Shown: positions 7,187 to 10,837 of the stretch, piece by piece | Layout of the letters: every line of letters starts with the position of its first letter | How positions within the stretch are numbered: the stretch's first letter is position 1 | NCBI GenBank assembly: GCA_045642965.1 | Contig: JAZUJX010000083.1 | Coordinates: forward strand, 1 to 10,837 | DNA from: Equadaptatus sp045642965 | GTDB lineage: Bacteria; Synergistota; Synergistia; Synergistales; Synergistaceae | Length of the DNA: 10,837 nt | Reading direction: 5' to 3' | Notes under the pieces: generated by a model | Databases searched by the model: none | Told to the model about the DNA's origin: nothing | The model's input: only the letters and a program-made list of their open reading frames with translations | Translations under genes and position numbers: made by a program

Positions 7187-7858
7187 ATGGGAAAAATAGA
7201 AACGACAAAGGAAGCCGTCGAATATCTGAGCGAAAAAGACAAAAAACTCGGCGCGTTCATAGCCCGCAGGGGAAAGCTGAACGCTGCCTCCTACGACTCG
7301 CTTTTTCACGCGCTCGTGTCCTCAATAATCGTGCAGCAGATCGCGACCCCGGCGGCTGAAGCGATAGAAAAAAGAGTAATTGACGGCTTGGGGGAAATTA
7401 CGCCGGAACGTTTCAAAGACGTTGCCGTTGAAGAATTGAAAAGTTTCGGGCTTTCGGAAAGAAAAGCAGAATACATTGTCGGCATAACGGAGCTTGCAAA
7501 CAGCGGTGGTCTGGATTTTGAAGAGCTGAACGGACTGAGCGACAGGGAGATAACGGAACGGCTGCTTAAAATACGCGGCGTCGGACCGTGGACGGTTGAA
7601 ATGCTTTTAATGTTCTGTTTCTGCCGTCCCGACGTAACAAGCTACGGCGATTTGGCAATAAGACGCGGGGTTATGAAACTGTACGGCCTGAAAGAGCTTT
7701 CAAAGAAGCGTTTCAGCCGTTACGCAAAACGCTGGTCGCCCTACTGCACAACCGCTTCGCTTTACCTTTGGGAAGCCGCTGTTGACAATGAACTTTCGGG
7801 CGCAAGAAGCGCCGCAAAACGCAAAGGCACGGCTCTTGCAAAAGAAATTAAAGATTAA
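7187..7858 (+). CDS. HhH-GPD DNA-3-methyladenine glycosylase (AlkA-type)
   Basis: A 223-residue base-excision repair enzyme. It should cut the N-glycosidic bond of alkylated purines such as 3-methyladenine, leaving an abasic site. The helix-hairpin-helix is LKIRGVGPWTVEM (127-139) and the catalytic aspartate is D155 in TSYGDLAIRRG, the arrangement of the AlkA/Mag group. VQQIAT (49-54) is the conserved helix start of the HhH-GPD fold. It has no cysteine cluster for iron-sulfur binding, which argues against Nth or MutY. It lacks the N-terminal AlkA domain of the E. coli protein, so it resembles the shorter Mag-type enzymes. The ATG at 7187 lies 8 bases after AAAGGAG; another ATG at 7182 is out of frame. 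It is followed at a short distance by an alkylguanine methyltransferase, and both should form one repair operon. Confidence 0.9.
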   Translation: MGKIETTKEAVEYLSEKDKKLGAFIARRGKLNAASYDSLFHALVSSIIVQQIATPAAEAIEKRVIDGLGEITPERFKDVAVEELKSFGLSERKAEYIVGITELANSGGLDFEELNGLSDREITERLLKIRGVGPWTVEMLLMFCFCRPDVTSYGDLAIRRGVMKLYGLKELSKKRFSRYAKRWSPYCTTASLYLWEAAVDNELSGARSAAKRKGTALAKEIKD

Positions 7859-7883
7859 TTGCATGCAATACATCAAGGATTGA

Positions 7884-8462
7884 TTGCACACAATGCGTTG
7901 CTGTTTCGGATATGACTTCAGACTGGCGGGAAAGCTTTTTATTGCCGAAGAGAACGGGTTCGTCACTGCCGTTTCCAAAACGGCGGATAATTTCTGCGTA
8001 CTGCGCGAAACAAAGTTAATTCTCGAAACAAAAAGACAGCTTGAAGAATATTTTGACAAAAAACGAAAAATCTTTGAGCTTCCGCTGAAACCTGACGGAA
8101 CGGATTTTCAAAAGAAAATTTGGGCAGAGCTTGAAAAAATCCCGTACGGACAGACACTCTCCTACGGAGAGCTTGCAGAACGCGCCGGAAATCCGCGCGG
8201 CGCACGCGCGGCTGGAAACGCCTGCACCGCAAACCCAGTCTGCATAATTATTCCGTGCCACAGGGTTGTCGCGGCAAACGGGAAACTCACCGGCTACGCG
8301 TACGGGCTTGAAATGAAACAGGCTCTTTTGGAAATGGAAAACAGCGTGGACAATGGGCAACACAAATGTAATTCGTCATTTGCAATTGAAGCGAAGCAAA
8401 AAAAGCCGCTGGATCCTGCGCAAGTCCTATGGACTTCGCAGGAAGACGGAAAGAACAATTAA
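7884..8462 (+). CDS. ogt: Methylated-DNA--[protein]-cysteine S-methyltransferase with abnormal C-terminus
   Basis: A suicide repair protein that moves the alkyl group from O6-alkylguanine to its own cysteine. The acceptor C125 lies in the diagnostic IIPCHRVV, the hinge asparagine N117 in ANPV, and the DNA-binding helix contains R108 in PRGARAAGNA (the arginine finger position). A short Ogt-type N-terminal domain (about 5-70) precedes it. The start is uncertain: TTG at 7884 lies 4 bases from AAGGA and ATG at 7893 lies 13 bases from it. The family fold ends at about residue 152 (KQALLEMEN). The remaining 40 residues look like translated non-coding DNA, because they cross a near-perfect palindrome at 8414-8443. 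The core is complete, so activity is likely kept, but the tail may affect stability. It sits 25-34 bp after the glycosylase gene. Confidence 0.88.
   Translation: MHTMRCCFGYDFRLAGKLFIAEENGFVTAVSKTADNFCVLRETKLILETKRQLEEYFDKKRKIFELPLKPDGTDFQKKIWAELEKIPYGQTLSYGELAERAGNPRGARAAGNACTANPVCIIIPCHRVVAANGKLTGYAYGLEMKQALLEMENSVDNGQHKCNSSFAIEAKQKKPLDPAQVLWTSQEDGKNN
8409..8447. repeat. Palindromic repeat-like element inside the 3' end of the methyltransferase gene
   Basis: TCCTGCG-C-AAGTCC (8414-8427) and GGACTTCGCAGGA (8431-8443) pair over 13 base pairs with one bulged C and a TAT loop. The edges read CTGGATCC on the left and GGAAGACGG on the right. This layout (GGATCC, palindrome, GGAnGACGG) resembles the dispersed palindromic elements known from Rickettsia, Wolbachia and several other genomes, where such units can enter coding frames. 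That only one copy is visible in this window limits the claim. The arms lie beyond the conserved end of the Ogt fold, consistent with insertion near the original stop codon. Confidence 0.5.
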
Positions 8463-8580
8463 GAATGAACTGCAAAGTGCAAGGTGCAAAATGAAAAGCA
8501 AAAAATTCCCGTCTTGCTGTGCGAAGCACGCCTTTGACGGGTTTAATTTTTCATTATTCATTCTGCATTATTCATTGTAT
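8456..8580. repeat. AT-rich repeat spacer between convergent operons
   Basis: A low-complexity spacer. It holds three tandem heptads of the form TGCAARR (8471-8491), AATGAA-type words, and TTCATT repeated three times with TGCATTA between them (8550-8576). The two sides are imperfect inverted copies around the hairpin 8508-8541: AATGAAAA at 8490-8497 faces TTTTCATT at 8548-8555. It may be a remnant of a miniature inverted-repeat element contiguous with the palindrome at 8409-8447. No gene is seen here. Confidence 0.4.
8508..8541. terminator. Bidirectional terminator between convergent operons
   Basis: CCCGTC (8508-8513) pairs with GACGGG (8536-8541), and an inner GTGC-GAA-GCAC hairpin lies at 8519-8529. 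On the plus strand the stem is followed by TTTAATTTTT; on the minus strand by AATTTTTT. It lies 45 bases past the stop of the methyltransferase and 52 bases past the stop of the small membrane protein gene. It can therefore serve both converging units. Confidence 0.7.
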
Positions 8581-8593
8581 TGGTAATTGCTTT

Positions 8594-8905
8594 TTATTCT
8601 TCCTTATGCAATGCGCTTGCAGGCAGCTCCACCACTTCGCCCGATTCTTCACCGAATTCCGCGTCAAAGATTTCTTCCTGTTCCGCCTTTGCCGCTTCAG
8701 CCTTTTCTCTCGGCGAGGCTTTCATTTTGAAGGTATGGAAACTTATCCCGCCCTGCCCTGTCAGAAGCTTTGAAACAAACGAGATAACAAAGAGCACTCC
8801 GAACAGCAAAAGGAAAAAGAGCAGTCCTGCCCCGATAAGCGGCAGAAGGACGTACGCCAGCAATATTCCTGTAAATATCCAAAGTATTAAACGAATAAGC
8901 ATCAT
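8594..8905 (-). CDS. Small two-helix membrane protein with acidic tail, function unknown
   Basis: A 103-residue protein that I do not recognise. Residues 3-22 and 25-46 are strongly hydrophobic and form one long or two closely spaced membrane helices. A polar stretch (KLLTGQGGISFHTFKMKAS, about 46-64) and a charged, glutamate-rich tail (about 65-103) follow, probably cytoplasmic. There is no catalytic motif. The ATG at 8905 overlaps the rlmN stop as ATGA, and a second ATG follows at once (8902). The ribosome-binding site is weak, so translation is probably coupled to rlmN. The clean coding overlap and the membrane-protein composition support a real gene rather than a chance frame. Confidence 0.7.
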   Translation of the reverse strand: MMLIRLILWIFTGILLAYVLLPLIGAGLLFFLLLFGVLFVISFVSKLLTGQGGISFHTFKMKASPREKAEAAKAEQEEIFDAEFGEESGEVVELPASALHKEE

Positions 8906-10392
8906 TTTTTAGCACCGCGTTTCTTCGTCACAGACGTTTTCTTTGCCGCCGGTCTGGTTTTGCTTCTGCCCTTTTCCGACGGTTTCATTTTCGTTTTCTT
9001 TCTGTTAAGCTCCGGCTCGTAGAACGGCTTTTTGACTTCTGCGCGGCTCCCTGTCTTTTTCTTGTCAGCTTTCTTTTCCGGCGCTGCTTTGGGACGGGCG
9101 GACGGCATACGTTTTCTGCTTTCTTTTCTGCCGTCGTCCGTTTTCGCTTCTGCGCTGTCCCTGTACGTCGGACGTTCTTCTTTCATTTTTCCGCTGCGGT
9201 AACGTTCCTTTTCAGGAAGCAGTTTTTTGCGCGGCACCTTTCTGTCTGCCGCCGCCTTTTCACCGCTTCTGCGTTTTGAAGCGGTTTCGGGTTTTTCGTC
9301 ACGCTGAACGGCTCTTCTGCTGTCCTTTTTCGTAACGCTGTGCGCTTTAGGTTCCAGGGCAAGCGCGGCTCCCTCCGCGTCTTTTCTGCGAAGCTGACCG
9401 CACGCGGCGTCAATGTCAGAGCCCTGTTCCTGACGCAGTTCGTTTTCAAAGCCGGCTGTATCGAGCACCTTTTTGAATTTCAGTATGTCTTTTGCCTCAG
9501 GCACGTCGTACCTGCCGTCAACTGAGTTAAACGGTATAAGGTTGATAAAGACGTGAATGCCTTTCAGGAAGCGGACAAGCGCCCTTGCATGCTCAACGCT
9601 GTCGTTGACCCCGCCGAAAAGTGTGTATTCTATCGAAACGCGGTCGCCGGTTTTTTCCTGATAATTTTTAATCGCTTCCTTAAGCTCCGCAAGCGGGAAA
9701 CGTTCGTTAACAGGCATAAGTCTGCTTCTCAGCTCGTCGTCAACCGCGTGCAGGGAAACGGCAAGGCGGACGCCGAGTTCTTCCTCCGCAAGCGCCTCAA
9801 TTCCGGGCACTATTCCGCTGGTGGAAATCGTAATGTGGCGTATTCCGAGGTTGCGCAGCTTTTCGTCGTTAAGCATGCGCACGGACTTGAATACCTCGTC
9901 CCTGTTGAGCATAGGCTCGCCCATGCCCATATAGACAATGTTGTTTATCTCGCGTCCGAGCAGCGCTTCCATCGCAAGAAACTGTCCCGCTATTTCGCCG
10001 CTTGAAAGGCTGCGGACAAAGCCGGACAGTCCCGTTGCGCAAAACGTACAGCCGAGCGGGCAGCCGACCTGCGTTGAAATGCACGCCGTCAGGCGTGTAC
10101 CCGATTTCAGAAGAACGCTTTCAACAGTATTGCCGTCGCGCAGCTGCCAGAGAAATTTGCGCGTCCCGTCCTTCGATTTCTGTTCGCGAACAAGCACAGG
10201 CGTGGCAAAATCCAATTCCTCCGCAAGCTTCTCGCGAAGCGTCTTTGACAGATTAGTCATTTCTTCAACGTCAAAAACGCGCTTCTGCCAAATCCACTGA
10301 AGCAACTGATCTGCCCTGAATTTCGGCTGCTCAAGCCTTTCAAGCAGTTCCAGCCACTGTTCTTTATTCAAATCAAGAGCGTAAAGCTTCAT
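8902..10392 (-). CDS. rlmN: Dual-specificity 23S rRNA/tRNA adenine C2-methyltransferase RlmN with long basic tail
   Basis: A radical-SAM enzyme that methylates C2 of A2503 in 23S rRNA and, in the best-known member, A37 of some tRNAs. The iron-sulfur cluster cysteines are C111, C115 and C118 (CxxxCxxC in GCPLGCTFCATG). C331 in DIDAACGQL corresponds to the methyl-carrying cysteine, and C104 lies seven residues before C111 as in the E. coli enzyme. YMGMGEPMLN (154-163) binds SAM, and the N-terminal domain (1-90) is the RNA-binding helix-hairpin region. Both cysteines favour RlmN, although Cfr shares this architecture. The core ends near residue 337. The following 159 residues contain 35 lysines and 20 arginines, are low in hydrophobic residues and look disordered, whereas the family normally stops within about 20-30 residues. 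The ATG has GAGG eight bases upstream. It is first in a two-gene unit. Confidence 0.95.
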   Translation of the reverse strand: MKLYALDLNKEQWLELLERLEQPKFRADQLLQWIWQKRVFDVEEMTNLSKTLREKLAEELDFATPVLVREQKSKDGTRKFLWQLRDGNTVESVLLKSGTRLTACISTQVGCPLGCTFCATGLSGFVRSLSSGEIAGQFLAMEALLGREINNIVYMGMGEPMLNRDEVFKSVRMLNDEKLRNLGIRHITISTSGIVPGIEALAEEELGVRLAVSLHAVDDELRSRLMPVNERFPLAELKEAIKNYQEKTGDRVSIEYTLFGGVNDSVEHARALVRFLKGIHVFINLIPFNSVDGRYDVPEAKDILKFKKVLDTAGFENELRQEQGSDIDAACGQLRRKDAEGAALALEPKAHSVTKKDSRRAVQRDEKPETASKRRSGEKAAADRKVPRKKLLPEKERYRSGKMKEERPTYRDSAEAKTDDGRKESRKRMPSARPKAAPEKKADKKKTGSRAEVKKPFYEPELNRKKTKMKPSEKGRSKTRPAAKKTSVTKKRGAKK

Positions 10393-10427
10393 CTCACGTA
10401 CCTCGCGTCAAAATATTTGCTGAAAAT

Positions 10428-10454
10428 ATTATAGCGTAAAACCGCGTATGTCAC
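10428..10454 (-). promoter_or_regulatory. Promoter of rlmN
   Basis: On the minus strand GTGACA (10454-10449) and TATAAT (10433-10428) are separated by 15 bases, shorter than ideal. The -10 lies in TTTTACGCTATAAT, identical over 14 bases to the livK promoter region. Transcription would begin near 10421, about 29 bases before the rlmN start. It lies downstream of a terminator for the gene to the right, so rlmN needs its own promoter. Confidence 0.62.
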
Positions 10455-10501
10455 TACGCCTTTTGGCGGATTATTCCGCGCGGCAAAAATACCGAGGCAA
10501 T

Positions 10502-10523
10502 AAAAAATCTCCCTTGCGGGAGA
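10502..10523 (-). terminator. Intrinsic terminator of the YfcC-like carrier gene
   Basis: TCTCCC (10508-10513) and GGGAGA (10518-10523) form a 6-bp stem. On the minus strand its loop is GCAA, a stable GNRA tetraloop, and it is followed directly by six T residues (complement of 10502-10507). It lies 12 bases past the stop codon of the partial carrier gene. Confidence 0.85.
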
Positions 10524-10535
10524 CAATTTCAACAT

Positions 10536-10837
10536 TTACAGACCCATACTAACCGCTGCCTGAAGCAGAAGCATCTGTTCGACGTAAAGTATTCCGCAGA
10601 GCGGAAGAAACCATTTCAGCCATTTTTCGTACGGCACGCCCGCCATGGCGCAGACTATCACACAGCCGCCTGTCGGCCAGAGAAGCTTAGTCAGCCCGTC
10701 CCCGAAAAGAAACGCGCTCCACGCGACCTGACGCGTCAAACCAAGGTTGTCCGCAAGCGGAGCCATTATAGGCATCGTTATCAGCGCTTTGCCCGAGCCG
10801 GAGGCTATCGGGAAATTTATAAGCGTGTGCACGAACA
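10536..10837 (-). CDS. YfcC/DcuC-family carrier, C-terminal part (cut by window edge)
   Basis: The C-terminal 100 or so residues of a membrane carrier that continues past the right edge; the GTG at 10832 is internal, not the start. Family-typical pieces are INFPIASGSGKALITMPIMA with the SGSG hairpin motif, PLADNLGLTRQVAWSAFLFG, and GDGLTKLLWPTGG followed by a membrane helix and PYEKWLKWFLPL. This is the terminal repeat of the YfcC/C4-dicarboxylate anaerobic carrier family (DcuC/AbgT-like ion transporter superfamily). Members are annotated as carriers of dicarboxylates, arginine/ornithine or basic amino acids. The substrate cannot be told from this end. A terminator follows the stop. Confidence 0.82.
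   Translation of the reverse strand, partial: FVHTLINFPIASGSGKALITMPIMAPLADNLGLTRQVAWSAFLFGDGLTKLLWPTGGCVIVCAMAGVPYEKWLKWFLPLCGILYVEQMLLLQAAVSMGL

Noticed and set aside
7858..7869. ATTGCATGCAAT palindrome between the two repair genes as a possible operator
   Set aside because: It lies inside the probable operon overlapping the stop codon, with no promoter nearby; a 12-base palindrome alone is weak evidence.
10457..10479. CGCC-TTTT-GGCG and GCGG-attatt-CCGC stems upstream of the rlmN promoter as a riboswitch or attenuator
   Set aside because: The stems are only four base pairs and lie upstream of the -35, so they would not be in the rlmN mRNA.
1..10837. CRISPR arrays, tRNA or rRNA genes, transposases, toxin-antitoxin or defence genes
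   Set aside because: Nothing with spaced direct repeats, tRNA-like cloverleaf ends, transposase motifs or defence-related domains was seen on either strand.

Overview
The window comes from a bacterium with roughly balanced base composition and short intergenic spaces. A complete Liv-type branched-chain amino acid importer, an M20 peptidase-type hydrolase and a YfcC/DcuC-type anion carrier fit an anaerobic, amino-acid-using organism. The overall style suggests Synergistota (gut or digester lineages), but this is an inference from gene content and cannot be confirmed from the window alone.

Left edge (1-533): no confident gene. It holds a region rich in small palindromes with a weak 109-codon open frame on the minus strand, then a hairpin with T-runs on both sides (376-401) and a strong minus-strand intrinsic terminator (470-510). 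That second terminator ends the large leftward operon.

Leftward operon (7107 down to 470): a sigma70-like promoter at 7107-7078 drives livK, livH, livM, livG, livF, pgsA and an M20 hydrolase. livH through livF overlap or abut (TAATG, TAAATG and an 8-base overlap), so they are probably translationally coupled. A perfect 10-bp hairpin separates livK from livH and probably lets the binding protein be made in excess over the membrane parts. The last two genes, pgsA (phosphatidylglycerol synthesis) and the M20 hydrolase, follow at 23 and 35 bp with no terminator visible between.

Rightward operon (7132-8541): an extended -10 promoter, divergent from livK, precedes a HhH-GPD 3-methyladenine-type DNA glycosylase and an O6-alkylguanine DNA methyltransferase. 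Together they form a compact alkylation-repair unit. The 3' end of the methyltransferase gene runs through a palindromic repeat-like element that adds about 40 non-homologous residues. The unit converges on the next leftward unit at a bidirectional terminator inside a short repeat-rich spacer (8463-8593).

Second leftward operon (10454 down to 8594): rlmN (23S rRNA/tRNA m2A radical-SAM methyltransferase) with an unusual lysine/arginine-rich C-terminal extension of about 160 residues, overlapping by ATGA a small two-helix membrane protein of unknown function. Its -10 region is nearly identical to that of livK. At the right edge, 10536-10837 is the C-terminal end of a YfcC/DcuC-family carrier that continues beyond the window and ends at a clear intrinsic terminator. 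Apart from the insertion-like repeat, the RlmN tail and the left-edge region, the content is ordinary housekeeping and transport, and I see no convincing new defence, mobile or biosynthetic system.
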